A stretch of DNA of 64,000 nucleotides, from contig OU452221.1 of the NCBI GenBank assembly GCA_911728455.2, positions 8,689,918-8,753,917 on the forward strand, written 5' to 3'. The notes beneath the pieces were generated by a model, which saw only the letters and a list, made by a program, of their open reading frames with translations, was not told the origin of the DNA and ran no database searches. Source of the stretch: Marthasterias glacialis (lineage: Eukaryota > Echinodermata > Asteroidea > Forcipulatida > Asteriidae). Both the position numbers and the translations under genes were made by a program. Shown piece after piece: positions 11,501-21,274 of this stretch (position 1 is its first letter; every line of letters starts with the position of its first letter).

Positions 11501-14500
11501 CTTTGTCCTTCGGATTGGACGTAAAGCCATAGGTCTTGTGCATTGTGTAATGCACATAAAAGAACCCAGTCACACTTTCTGATCAACAGAGTTTGGGTTC
11601 AAGTCCCGGTCTTGACACTTGTGTCCTTAAGCAAGACACCTAACCATTATTGCTTTGTCCTTCGGATTGGACGTAAAGCCATAGGTCCCGTGCATTGTGT
11701 AATGCACATAAAAGAACCCAGTCACACTTTATACTACTATAAGGGAAGGGGTTTGCAATGGTGTTTCTGGCAGTGGCTGCTAAACGTGCCGCAGCACTTC
11801 GTAAAAACTTATAAAGCGCAACATAAATGGATCTCAAAATTTGAAAACTTCAAAAACTTGTCTTAAAAAATAATAATAAGCACCTTGAGTACATAATTTT
11901 TAGTAGATGCGTGCGCTATATAAGACTCCAGTATTGTATCAATCAATCACATGACATGACATGACATGATGATTGAATTGTAACCTCTGTTCTTATTTGA
12001 CGAAGTTCTTTTTTGGGAAAGGGCTTTTACAAGAGAGATCAAAGAACTGTACAAGAGTAGGAAATTAAATGCTGTGTCATGAATAAGAATTATTTAAGAC
12101 GTTTCCTGAAAACAGTAAGGGATAGGGTGTCCCTGATGTAAGATATTCAAACATCTCAGTACTTTCAATGCTTCAATACTACAAGTCCGATCTAACGACC
12201 TGTCTGTTCCGAAACAAAACATTTTCATAACCAACAACATATCATCCTGTTTGGCCTGCGTCTAGTGGTTTACTTAATTTGTTGTTCTTGTGGGCCTTTG
12301 ATGTCTTTGGCAGATATGCCCACAACTTACATGTTCAATTATTAATTATCATTGTAGGCCTGAATACCTGCTGTGTGATTTGGATGTATTTGGGATTTTA
12401 AAGGTTACATCGATGCTCAATACAACCTTGTTTCAAAAATGAAAACCTGGGGAAAACGACCTAAATTAGATCATACATGGTACACTTTACATTCAACCAA
12501 CCTTAAGATATTCCTCAATGTTTCTTTCTAAGATGTCCACCTCCTCCTTGGACCACATACCCTGCTTCCATTTATGACCTGCACAAACAAACAAACAAAT
12601 AATAAATTGTTCTGGGTGAAAGTACTTCCATAATCTAAGTGTTGTCATCAGTTTTGGTTTGAGGTTTATGGTGAAACAAAACACTCTTTTAAATTTTCTA
12701 ACTCAAGATTTTTCAAAACAACTATTTTGTAGCTACAAATTATTTTGAATTTGAAGAATTATTTTTTTTTCTTTTTCAAATAAGGACTTACCTTTCTTGG
12801 ACAGGTTGTCTTTGGAGTCTCTACTAGTGAACCAAGACTGTGTAACTGGATCGATAACAGGTTCTTCACAATGAACTTTTGTTGGCGACTGATGAAACCA
12901 AACAAAGTTAAGTGTCAAGTCAAAATTCTCGAATTATATTTCGTTTTTAATTTGTTTATAATTTTTTTAATGTCCAGTACATGTGATATGGTATTGAGAG
13001 ACTCACCAGATGCTTTTCTTCTGTCTGAGGCTCTGATAGTTCATGTAAGTCACTCTCCATGCCATCATTGCTGTCCAAGATCCCTGCTTTAGAGTCACTG
13101 CACTCTGGGAAATCTTCAACATTAGGGAGAAAAGTTATTGTTCTAGGAAAAGAAATCTTGACAAAATAAATGAATAAACCTGAATTAAAGCCCAAGCTCA
13201 ACATTGGTAAGAAGAAAAACATAAATGTTCACAGATTTACGTATACCTTAAATGGTATATATAAAGATAATGATGGTAGAAAACTTTCCTTGAAATATTT
13301 CTGCCTGAAGTGTTATTGTGTTTAAATTTAAAATGATATAAGATCCAAAATTAGTTTTTGTCTCAGCGAGACGAAATTTCTGCCTATAGGAATGCGTACA
13401 AAAACGTTGAATGCATTTTTACCATTTTCTCGCAAATGAAACAATGGAATGAGCTGACATTTTCACAGGTTGGTTTTATTACAAATATCTTGATTTGTGC
13501 AAAGAATGGAAGCATACAGTCAGTTTACCAATGTTGAGTTGCGGGCTTTAAAGACTTAAAAGATTCGTAAAGGAAAGATAACAGTAACAAAATTGTTTGC
13601 TTACCAGATATATCATTCACTTGTTTCTTATGGAGATTCAGTAGTTTTCCAGTTTTGCGCTTTGATGTTTTACCTGAAATAGAAAAGACCAATGATGTAA
13701 CTAATTTGTAAAACCCTCTCTTAACCACAAATTAAATATTATCCGTACTCACGAACCACAAGTCATGCAACTTTTGTATTAAAAAAAAAGAGAACATGGC
13801 AAATCACCAGTGGCATAACTAAGGGGGCACGGGGTGGGGGGGGCATGTGCCCCCCAACTGATGTCTGTGCACCCCCCACCCCGGGTGCCCCACCCCCGTT
13901 TGAAATCTGGAATTTTGAGATATAAAAATACCAGAATAAAATGTTAACATTTTATGAGATTTTATGTAGTAATTTCAATATTTGTAAAACTATTTTTTTT
14001 TATTTACATGCAGAATGCATTTGATTTACCTGAGCACATAAGAAGAGCGCTGAAAAGGGGCTTGTTTAGGAAAAATACAAACGGAAACTACAGTTTTAGC
14101 CAAAAAAGCCCCCCTAAGGAAAATGGTGCCCCCCCTTCCCCCTAAAATTTTACCCTAGTTCATGTAGTTACGGCGCTGCAAATCACACTTAACATTGTAC
14201 AGTAAGCCTATTTTTTAGTTTTCTATCGAGTGAAAAATTGGATTCCTGCTTACACACAGAGGAAAAATTCTAACAAGCTACATTTAACTCGCAAATTAAA
14301 TTAAACCTTTTTTGTTTTATAACCTGAATGCAAAATTCAAAAGTTGCGCAAGATGTAGGCCTTTTCCCACAAAGCACCTCTGATGAATTGGTGGCATACT
14401 CTATTGTGAGTTGCCCATATTGATTTAACTTTTTCAAAAAAAAAATCAAAAGGCTTTAATAACATTATTTGCAACATTTTCATTAAAATATTAACACACA

Positions 14501-15790
14501 TTTTTTAATGAAACTGTCAGTTAATAGACCGATTGTGCGACAATGTTGACATGTGGTCACGTGACCTCCTATTGGGTATAACGCCATACAGCTGATGGCA
14601 AAATACATGTAAAGAGATTACACAGAGTGAGTTCGAAAACAGTAGATTTTACTTTTGTTAAGTGATAAATTAGTTAATCAGCCCCTTTATTTAAAGTAGT
14701 ATGTTGTGGCAATAATTAATTACATCACATCTCTGTTTCATAATTTAACAGAATTCTACTAAAAAGAGGTTTTTTTTAGCCATGTACTACCGGTGTTGGA
14801 CGACTATTATGTAGCCACCCGTCTGTTATTTTGTTTGTAATGTTGGCCTAAATCACTGTAAAAAAAGAATAAACAATGTTGGAAAAGTGAGCATTAATAC
14901 CTAGCCTTGCAGAATTTCAAATAGGCAAAGGAATCACACAGTTTTGGAAAGCAATTTCTTTGGAGGATTTCAGCTTCAAAACTTTGAAATTTTTGTGTTG
15001 AAAGGTGTGTGGTGATCGCGGTCGTCTGGCCCAACGTTCCGTCGCGCGCTGTACACATCGTGCACATTTATACGGTACTTTTACAATTTTCAAGACTTGC
15101 TGGAACTGTCCTTACTGGCTTTATTCAGCCACTTGAAGGTCTCTGGTACAAACTCTGGAATATCTTTCACAGATTTCGAGCAAGAAAAGCCTCGATCGAA
15201 TAAACTAAATGCATTAATCATTGTGTACCGTATCACCCTTTCCAATGAGCAAGAAAAGCCTCGATCGAATAAACTAAATGCATTCATCATTGTGTACCGA
15301 CCCTTTCCTATGGAGGATGTCGTGTGTGTTTACATTTTATACCCAGAAGTGATCACGTGACGCGGGTCGCGCATTTGGCCTATTGGAATTATGTTCATCA
15401 CCAAATGTAGGCGGGTGGTTGTGATTTCACTTCTCTAATGTAATTTGAAACAATGTTACTTTTCTGCTAAGTGAGAAACCATATAGAGCAGGCAAAGCAA
15501 ATAAAACGTCAACATTCTTTCGATCACACTCTTGCCAAATCACCCCAAAACAACAATTGAAATCTGTTTGAACACATGATTTGTGCCATAGAGATACTAA
15601 TTACACCAAAACGTTTTGTGTCACAATCATTTCCAATTCAAACAAGGTCCACCCCTTTTTATCAGATTTCTTTATTGACCCCAAACAATTAAGAGAACAA
15701 ACCTGACGATGACGGTAGCGGATTGACAGGTAGGACTAAACATGCTGGGGAAATCTCACTCTCTGTCTCTGATCTGTTATCATCTTCCAT
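5367..15790 (-). CDS. DMTF1: DMTF1 homologue, 5' and Myb-repeat part (10 exons, 3' end not found)
   Basis: Homologue of cyclin-D-binding Myb-like transcription factor 1, a nuclear DNA-binding protein which in vertebrates activates the ARF/p53 axis and is antagonised by D cyclins. Exons, 5' to 3': 15790-15703, 13673-13605, 13113-13007, 12888-12792, 12578-12502, 11249-11092, 9729-9697, 8464-8355, 6148-5920, 5518-5367. All junctions are GT/AG and all phases agree, giving 373 codons. The start has A at -3 and G at +4. The N-terminus is acidic and then basic (KTSKRKTGK). After it come the conserved WFTSRDSKDNLSKKG and WKQGMWSKEEVDIL blocks, then three Myb/SANT-type repeats at about residues 199-246, 248-313 and 314-365. 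Human DMTF1 has about 760 residues, so the activation region after the third repeat is missing from this model. Confidence 0.93.
5920..6148 (-). CDS. DMTF1: DMTF1-like coding exon 9 (Myb repeat 2, start of repeat 3)
   Basis: Acceptor TGTGTTCAG, donor GTAGGA, phase 1 to phase 2. It encodes KWTISEEQML, GISWSQVAAKVPTRTEKQCR and AKWLNYLNWKHSGGTEWTKE. The human counterpart of the last block is SKWLNYLNWKQSGGTEWTKE. This is the most conserved exon of the gene. Confidence 0.96.
6414..6640 (-). mobile_element. tRNA-like SINE, group D, copy 1
   Basis: Contains GGCGGGATTCGAACC, the complement of a B-box, behind a body with GGCCTGAAGATA and AGATATGGGAGGGGAAAA. Related copies lie at 36640-36850 and 45520-45970. 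Minus-strand orientation. Confidence 0.65.
6645..6755. repeat. Inverted (CTATGG)n hairpin
   Basis: GGCTATGGCTATGG at the left is complemented by CCATAGCTACAGCCATAG at the right, giving a hairpin from a GGCTAT-type simple repeat. The same hexamer forms a longer array at 29008-29135. Confidence 0.6.
7418..7565 (+). repeat. Dispersed repeat, GAGGCAATTGCCTC type, copy 2
   Basis: Best-preserved copy of the family also seen at 5041-5160 (-) and 56838-56958 (+). Shared words are CTTGGTGCCCTTGAAATGTTCC (split as CTTGGTGCCC and TTGAAATGTTCC) and GCCCTTGCCCTTTCAAGA. Confidence 0.6.
8355..8464 (-). CDS. DMTF1: DMTF1-like coding exon 8 (rest of Myb repeat 1)
   Basis: Acceptor AAAATAG, donor GTAATT, phase 2 to phase 1. 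It encodes LRVKYGNEWCAIGAEMGRSA and then SVKDKVRLLKDRC, matching human LRIKHGNDWATIGAALGRSA and SVKDRCRLMKDTC. The DNA-recognition helix of repeat 1 lies here. Confidence 0.94.
8600..8642 (-). repeat. Hammerhead-like repeat motif, copy 1
   Basis: On the minus strand: TTTGAGAAAGACTCTGCTAG then GGTCGAAACGTGAGGCC. The GAC...GTCGAAAC arrangement resembles half of a hammerhead ribozyme core of the kind carried by Penelope-like retroelements, but the CTGATGA part has changed. The same sequence is at 47097-47141 (-). Confidence 0.4.
9697..9729 (-). CDS. DMTF1: DMTF1-like coding exon 7 (33 nt)
   Basis: A 33-nt exon between a TGTCATAG acceptor and a GTAAGT donor, phase 2 to phase 2. It restores YTPEDIQKLKE, matching human YTPEEIEKLKE at the start of Myb repeat 1. 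Skipping it would keep the frame but remove the first helix of that repeat. Confidence 0.9.
9939..10090 (-). mobile_element. tRNA-like SINE, group C, copy 1
   Basis: On the minus strand a cloverleaf-like head: GGCTGGATAGCTCAGTTGGT, then AGAGC, and a B-box-like GCAGGCTCAAATCCC. The flank word is GACAAAATAGGGAGACCGCC or close variants. Further minus-strand copies are at 10440-10610, 24745-24885, 25070-25140 (partial) and 41470-41670. The head is degenerate, so it is not called as a functional tRNA. Confidence 0.75.
10440..10610 (-). mobile_element. tRNA-like SINE, group C, copy 2
   Basis: Same head and flanking words as the copy at 9939-10090, with several substitutions. It lies in the same DMTF1-like intron (9730-11091). 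Confidence 0.7.
11092..11249 (-). CDS. DMTF1: DMTF1-like coding exon 6
   Basis: Acceptor TTGCTACAG, donor GTAAGT, phase 0 to phase 2. It contains MSKEERKDFYRFITKGLQRP and LFAVYRRVIRMYDSKNHVG, which align without gaps to human DMTF1 just before the first Myb repeat. Confidence 0.94.
11395..11935 (+). mobile_element. tRNA-like SINE, group A, with a 152-bp internal tandem duplication
   Basis: A Leu/Ser-type tRNA-like SINE whose body from the B-box onward is present twice (11430-11581 and 11582-11730), nearly identical. It ends with GCGCTATATAAGACTCCAG. Group A also occurs at 20930-21165 (-), 35217-35622 (+), 36268-36572 (-), 46322-46752 (-), 51314-51650 (-), 60356-60690 (+) and 62170-62280 (-). 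Confidence 0.75.
12502..12578 (-). CDS. DMTF1: DMTF1-like coding exon 5
   Basis: Acceptor TTTGTGCAG, phase 1 to phase 0. It encodes HKWKQGMWSKEEVDILERN, nearly identical to human HKWKQGMWSKEEIDILMNN. The donor after CTTAAG is GTTGGT, weaker than the others in this gene. Confidence 0.92.
12792..12888 (-). CDS. DMTF1: DMTF1-like coding exon 4
   Basis: Acceptor TTTCATCAG, donor GTAAGT, phase 0 to phase 1. It ends with TQSWFTSRDSKDNLSKK, which matches the human DMTF1 stretch SQAWFTTKEDKDSLTNK just before the Myb region. This is the first exon placed by direct similarity. Confidence 0.9.
13007..13113 (-). CDS. DMTF1: DMTF1-like coding exon 3 (acidic linker)
   Basis: Enters in phase 1 after TGTTGAAG and leaves in phase 0 before GTGAGT. 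It encodes an acidic linker (for example ILDSNDGMESDLHELSEP). Low conservation is expected in this part of the family. Confidence 0.75.
13189..13547. mobile_element. TTAA-flanked MITE, copy 1
   Basis: 359 bp between two TTAA sites (13185-13188 and 13548-13551). Inverted ends are AGCCCAAGCTCAACATTGGTAA and the mirror of TTACCAATGTTGAGTTGCGGGCT. A second copy lies at 22288-22613. It fills most of the 491-bp DMTF1-like intron between exons 2 and 3. TTAA targets are typical of piggyBac elements, but the terminal AGC is not the usual CCY. Confidence 0.8.
13605..13673 (-). CDS. DMTF1: DMTF1-like coding exon 2 (basic segment)
   Basis: A 69-nt exon with a TATTTCAG acceptor and a GTAAGC donor, phase 1 on both sides. 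It encodes a lysine-rich stretch (KTSKRKTGK) that looks like a nuclear localisation signal. Similarity to human DMTF1 is weak here. Placement rests on splice sites and phase. Confidence 0.75.
13808..14178. mobile_element. hAT-like non-autonomous element
   Basis: 371 bp flanked by a perfect 8-bp direct repeat CAAATCAC (13800-13807 and 14179-14186). Ends are CAGTGGCATAACTA and, inverted, CAGCGCCGTAACTA. The interior has long G/C runs such as GTGCCCCCC. Target length and CAG ends fit hAT. Confidence 0.82.
14523..15383. mobile_element. DNA element with about 50-bp inverted ends
   Basis: Left end AATAGACCGATTGTGCGAC and inverted right end AATAGGCCAAATGCGCGAC. Further in, both carry GTCACGTGA and GGGTATAA. 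The interior holds a 68-bp tandem duplication (15178-15310) and a minus-strand open tail with VKDIPEFVPETFKWLNKASK before a stop, possibly the end of a decayed element-encoded protein. It lies in intron 1 of the DMTF1-like gene. Confidence 0.6.
15178..15310. repeat. Tandem duplication, about 68-bp unit
   Basis: Two nearly identical copies starting GAGCAAGAAAAGCCTCGATC, the second beginning at about 15247, inside the element at 14523-15383. Confidence 0.85.
15703..15790 (-). CDS. DMTF1: DMTF1-like coding exon 1 (start codon)
   Basis: Holds the start ATG (complement of 15788-15790) with A at -3 and G at +4. It encodes 29 residues rich in Ser, Glu and Asp (begins MEDDNRSETESEIS). The donor follows CGTCAG and leaves phase 1. 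Human DMTF1 also has an acidic, poorly conserved N-terminus, so this exon is placed by start context and phase rather than by similarity. Confidence 0.8.
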
Positions 15791-16396
15791 GATTCAGCGA
15801 ATTCTCTCTGATATTTCTGATGTGTTTTAATGACAGAGGAATCTTATCAGTTAGGCATAGAAATTTATAGCCACAAACAAAAATTGTCAAGGAAATTAAG
15901 TTCATTTTGTGGAATCAGTATTGTAGATGTCTTCGCAATGTCATGAAAAATGATTACCGATTCCTGGCAGTTTTCATAAATTTGGGGAGAAAAAAAATTT
16001 ACATGGGAAAAAAATGAAGGCTTTCAATTTGAGGAAAGATGATTTTCTGATAGCGCATTTGAAAGCGAAGATTATTAACCTCATTAATTTTCAGAGACGT
16101 GCTGACAAGAAGCTAACTGTCAATTTTCACTGGCCTAGTGTCGTGATAGTGCTGCTGAAAAACAGTCACAGCAATTCAGTCCTATGGCTGATGGAATCAT
16201 TAGTATGAGCATTTCTATCGCTGTTTTTTCAACAACAAAAAATAGGATGAACATTTCAGTTCTATCCCATTTTTTCGACAAGGACTGTTCGATAGTTGTG
16301 TTTGACCAGAAAAGTTAAAAAAAATAAATAAATAAAAAAATGACATGTTCTTGGTACCATAACTAGTAAACTGTTTTTCCCCTTTTTTTTAAAGTC

Positions 16397-16618
16397 AAAT
16401 TCTGAAGCAGCGACGTGGGTGGGGGAATGGGGGCACAGGGGGCTTTTCAGTGTGTTGGGGGGGGGGGGCACAGGGCCGTCTTTTTTAAATCACTGCATGT
16501 ATCTGGATTTTTTCGGGGGGTGGGGGGGGGGAGAGGGGAACACTCTGGTAAATTGATTCGGGGCGCGTGCCCCCAGGCTCCCTCCCCACCCAATGCCCCC
16601 CAACTTAAATTCTGAAGT
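16397..16618. mobile_element. G-rich element with 11-bp flanking repeats
   Basis: Long G runs and the word GGGGGCACAGGG, flanked by AAATTCTGAAG on both sides (16397-16407 and 16608-16618). The left end CAGCGACGTGGGTGGGGG is like the hAT-like element at 13808. It may be a related, more decayed copy. Confidence 0.45.
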
Positions 16619-18466
16619 TTAGCCAAAACAACACTGGGAATAACCATGAAGGTAAAGTGCATTTTTTATAAGTACTTTGCTACTCTAGCCCACCTATTAG
16701 TATTATTAATATTGTATAATGCAGACCATGTGATTCTTTGTGAAAATAAAATGAAGAAAAATGTATAAACAGCCAATTACACCTAACTTTGTACGGTGTT
16801 TTACATTTTTTTTTCTGTAGCACTGTTTTAAATTAAAGTGAAATCCGTTAGTGTTAGTGATAGGAAAACAGAGAAAATCAGCTGATCAGCTGAAATGTTG
16901 CATGCTTGATATGAAATAGTTTTTGAAAATCTGTCTGGTTTAAGAAGACAAAATGACAGCAAAAAATTGCGAGTTTTAGACACCTTGTTGATTTCAACTT
17001 CTCGAGAAAAAAAGCATGGCCATGGACTCACGGCAAGTCTTTAGTCTGACTGGAACTGCTGTTCGTTTCACTGTCGCCAAACACATTCACGCATATTAAA
17101 ATGGCAAAAGATAAGGGCACAAAACACATTATACACGAGGAAACTTCCTCAGCCATTCTCGTCGCAACTACTTCAGCCTACTTTGGCCCACTTTTTACCT
17201 CCTGCCTATTTACAGTTTTGATTATTGGATGAAAAGTTTGTGACACTGTAGCCTTTCAAGAAATTACGGAAAATGCCAGGATGAAAAAGAACCAGGATGT
17301 ACAAAATGGCTGCCCCCATGGACACACTCTAGCTGCTCAGATTGGGGAGAAATGTCGTCAGAAGACACATTTTAACATAAGTAATATAGCTAGAATTACA
17401 ACAAAAGCTATAGCATACTTACAAAGAATACTGTTCAGAAATTTTAACTTTGTTCGGTGTTTCTGAAGTGTGGAAAATGCAGAAAATTCCAGTGGACTGT
17501 TGCTAAATTTATTTTACGTTGAAAATGTACACGACTAAATGGTTCCCTGTTTTACGTGCACGCGCACACACGCAAAATGTAGATCACCAGTACAGTTCTA
17601 CCAGCGATGAAATGGGGGTTAGACAGAATCCCTAGACTAAACCTAGTCGGTTCTTTTTGGTTTCAGGGAAATCAAAGAAAGTTGAAACTATTTTATCAAA
17701 GTAAACTTAGTCCGACAAAACGTATCAATAAATCAAGGTTCGATTAGTAAAAGTGAAATGGTTCAGACATTAGGCCTACTGCTTTTTGTTTTGTTTTTGT
17801 GTTAAGTTTTTAATCTCGATATCAGCAAGGTTTGTTGGTACTTGACTAGCACTTATCTAATTATAAACTTGCAAAACAATTCCAGGGATCCATCCAAGAT
17901 TGACTTTTCTGTGAATTTAAGTGGAACCAAATTTAAATAAATCTGGCATATGCTATGACATGTGATCACAACCATTATCTTTAATAATATTATTTTAAGT
18001 AAGTAGAACATGCATGGGTGCAGCATCCTGTACAGTGTTAACTATGAAACTCTGCATAAAGATTTGCTTGTCCTGTTGAACGTTGACCCGCTTTCTGTAG
18101 TGGTAGTCACTGTAGATAATGGATATTGAAAGCGTGCAGGAAGGAAAAGGTGTTTCAACATTCAGAATCAGGATCGTTACATTAACATTATTAATAGCGG
18201 AACCTAAGCGCAGATCATTATTGACTTTCCCTCTTCACCCCGCACAACAACTCATTCCTATCCTCCATACAGGGAGGAATACTTTCCATTTGTTGTACTG
18301 TTTACAGTTTCCTCCTCCGTACAGATACTGATCTTGATGACACATTGGCTTCCTGGTTGCCCACATGCACAGCCAAAGAAATACTTGGCGTTGTTGAGCT
18401 TTGGAGCTTCTAAACAGGAAACAGACCAGGACATCGGCCACACTGCACCTCAGGGTTGTACCTAGC

Positions 18467-18556
18467 TAATAAAACCAGAGAGCAGATGATAACGCAGATG
18501 TTGTTTCCTGAGCTCAGCAGCAGCAGAGGACCACCATCTTCAGTCAGTGTTTTCAG
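18467..18556 (+). promoter_or_regulatory. Possible TATA-like site and non-coding first exon of the MET-like gene
   Basis: TAATAAAA at 18467-18474 is followed by a stretch ending in a splice-donor-like TTTTCAG|GTACTT (boundary at 18556). The first coding exon begins with an acceptor, so an upstream non-coding exon must exist, as in vertebrate MET. This is only a candidate. Confidence 0.2.
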
Positions 18557-18818
18557 GTACTTGTGTTCTGCTCTTGTCTTTTTGCCATTCATTTCCTGGT
18601 CTTAACTAGTCATGTTAGTGGTATAGGCCCAAGAGTGTTACTATACCTTTTGTTTTGTTTTGGGGAACCGCTAGTTTACTGAACCTTGGAGCTGGTTTAG
18701 AATCTCTGTGTATGTAGCAGGGTTTGATTTTCTAGTCAACTTTTAGCCCGCTGGTAAGTTATAAAATTGTGTTCAATCTGATGTATTGAGCAGTCAAATA
18801 TATTTTATAACCTTTAGT

Positions 18819-19353
18819 GATGTACATTCTCTCACCAGACAACATTGACAAAATATTTATTAGCAAACTCTTTTTCAGTGACAGCCAAGAAATCTGCACT
18901 AATCTCATTGGGGTTTATCTTGAACAACTCCTTAGAGGTTCACTGAAGTACAAAGTATTAATACTTTTATGTTACACCTTATGATTTTTATAAAACGATT
19001 CACTTGTAAGAAATCATTTTTTGCATTCCTTGCATAATTTGTTTACTTTAAAAAATAACAGTCTTCAGGAACGCCCACAAAAATAGGTCACTTGCTAACA
19101 TGGCTTGATTCTCAACATGACATCACATGCATTACATAATGTTTCCTGAGCTATTCCACAAAACAATTGTTCTGGGATTGGGTCTGCCAAAGGAATGACA
19201 AATATGTGTTCTTCTAGTAACAAATTCATTCTTGGTTGTAATGCATGTGATGTCACATTGAGATTCCAGCCATTGTTAGCAAGTGACCTATTTTTGTGGG
19301 CGTTCCTGAAGACTGTTATTTTTTAAAGAAAACACATTATTCAAAAATACACA
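18819..19353. repeat. 535-bp duplicated block, source copy
   Basis: Nearly identical to 20115-20649 over its full length. It includes the left part of the foldback element at 18936-19447. Confidence 0.85.
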
Positions 19354-19447
19354 AGAATGCCAAAAATGTTTTCTTACAAGTGAATCGTTTTATAAAAATC
19401 ATAAGGTGTTACATAAAAGCATGAATACTTTTTATTTCAGTGAACCT
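18936..19447. mobile_element. Foldback element, about 512 bp
   Basis: Long inverted arms: AGGTTCACTGAA at the left, TTCAGTGAACCT at the right. Internally CAGTCTTCAGGAACGCCCAC is mirrored by GTGGGCGTTCCTGAAGACTG, and ACATCACATGCATTACA by its complement. A partial third copy lies at 30945-31208. Confidence 0.8.
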
Positions 19448-19653
19448 TTAAATGATTCTGGGATCCTACTTCACTGATTACTAATAATTTGTTGCACTCA
19501 GAAAAAATATACCACTACCCTGTACTCAAAACAAACTTTCCAAGGGCCAAGTATCATGCATGCGTGGATTCTTTTAAGGAGCCATGATGTATCAATGTGT
19601 ATTAGTAGTTGAAGCTTAAGAATGAATTAATTCATTTGAGACCATGTAATAAT

Positions 19654-19725
19654 CTTTATAAAGAGGTGTTTACTCTGAAGAGGTTGTCACACAAAAATAA
19701 TTGATCAATAAATGTGTATAATTTT
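19654..19725. repeat. 72-bp direct repeat, copy 1
   Basis: CTTTATAAAGAGGTGTTTAC through to GTGTATAATTTT is repeated at 19960-20031. It seems to belong to the same local series of duplications as the 535-bp block. Confidence 0.8.
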
Positions 19726-20114
19726 TCATGGGTTTTGTTTGGAGATTTGAGTGATCTGAAATGATAATAATAAACAGTTCCTATCAGGCCTAATCCTTAT
19801 TTCTACATATGACTGGGGTCCCCATAAGCTCATTATTTGTGCAACAGGCATGCAGAAATATATATTTGAAATATAAATTAAATAAAAATGTATTCATTTA
19901 TATTGTGCAAATTCCATATTAATATGTTCAAATGCGCATTACAATGTCGAAACATTAAGCTTTATAAAGAGGTGTTTACTCTGAAGAGGTTGTCACACAA
20001 AAATAATTGATCAATAAATGTGTATAATTTTGTAGAATTATGTAGATGACATGAACACCAGGGCAAGTGTGCTGAGTAATTTATGTGAATTACACAACGC
20101 ACAGGACCGTCCAG

Positions 20115-20649
20115 GATGTACATTCTCTCACCAGACAACATTGACAAAATATTTATTAGCAAACTCTTTTTCAGTGACAGCCAAGAAATCTGCACTAATC
20201 TCATTGGGGTTTATCTTGAACAACTCCTTAGAGGTTCACTGAAGTACAAAGTATTAATACTGTTATGTTACACCTTATGATTTTTATAAAACGATTCACT
20301 TGTAAGAAATCATTTTTTGCATTCCTTGCATAATTTGTTTACTTTAAAAAATAACAGTCTTCAGGAACGCCCACAAAAATAGGTCACTTGCTAACATGGC
20401 CTGATTCTCAACATGACATCACATGCATTACATAATGTTTCCTGAGCTATTCCACAAAACAATTGTTCTGGGATTGGGTCTGCCAAAGGAATGACAAATA
20501 TGTGTTCTTCTATTATCAAATTCATTCTTGGTTGTAATGCATGTGATGTCACGTTGAGATTCCAGCCATTGTTAGCAAGTGACCTATTTTTGTGGGCGTT
20601 CCTGAAGACTGTTATTTTTTAAAGAAAACACATTATGCAAAAATACACA
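20115..20649. repeat. 535-bp duplicated block, inserted copy with 13-bp flanking repeats
   Basis: Copy of 18819-19353. CACAGGACCGTCC occurs at 20100-20112 and again at 20646-20658, closely bounding the block like a target-site duplication. No such repeat bounds the first block. Confidence 0.8.
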
Positions 20650-20929
20650 GGACCGTCCTAAAGATGTGGGCTCGATGGAGTGGTCTCCCATCCAGTTACT
20701 GACCACAGCCAATAGTGCTTAACTTTGCAGTACTACCAGTGGTTCTTCCGTTGAGCCAAACATGAGACCTAGTGATAGCATCTTGTAAGGTGATACAGCA
20801 CAATTTGCTGCCAACCATACCAAAAAGGGTGCAGCTTTATGTTCGTTCCTTCCTTCCTTTAACGTAGTGCAGCCATCATAATGAATGAAGTTACAATGCA
20901 CTGTGAATCAATTATAGTAAAGTGTCTTG

Positions 20930-21165
20930 CTCAAGGACACAAGTGTCAGGACCTGGACTCAAACCCTCACTCCTGTGGCTTAGCCACCAGAACTTGAGTT
21001 AGATTTAATCTGCTTGTCCTTGACAAAGTAATTCGATAAAGCAATTAATGGTCTTAGAAGTGTCTTGTTTAGGGACACAAGTGCCATGGTTTGGACCCAA
21101 TCCCACACTCTGGCAACAAAAGAACTTGAGTCCGGTGCACTAGACCTCTCGGCCAATCACTACCA
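20930..21165 (-). mobile_element. Group A SINE fragments (minus)
   Basis: Two minus-strand pieces with AAGTGTCTTG...GGACACAAGTG and TTGAGTCCGGTGCACTAGAC, ending about 110 bp before the first coding exon of the receptor gene. Confidence 0.6.
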
Positions 21166-21274
21166 CAAGTGATGCAACAATGTATATGCTGATTTTATCT
21201 CGTTGGTCTGTATGCATAATGAATCAGTTGTTTTAAATTTATTGGATTTATTGGATTTCTTCACTTTCATTGCA

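Larger units (their letters stand above)
15791..21274. other. Intergenic region between divergent DMTF1-like and MET-like genes
   Basis: Contains the presumed promoters and first non-coding exon(s) of both genes. Visible structure: a G-rich element (16397-16618), a foldback element and its duplicate, and SINE pieces just before the receptor gene. No protein exon was recognised. Confidence 0.6.
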
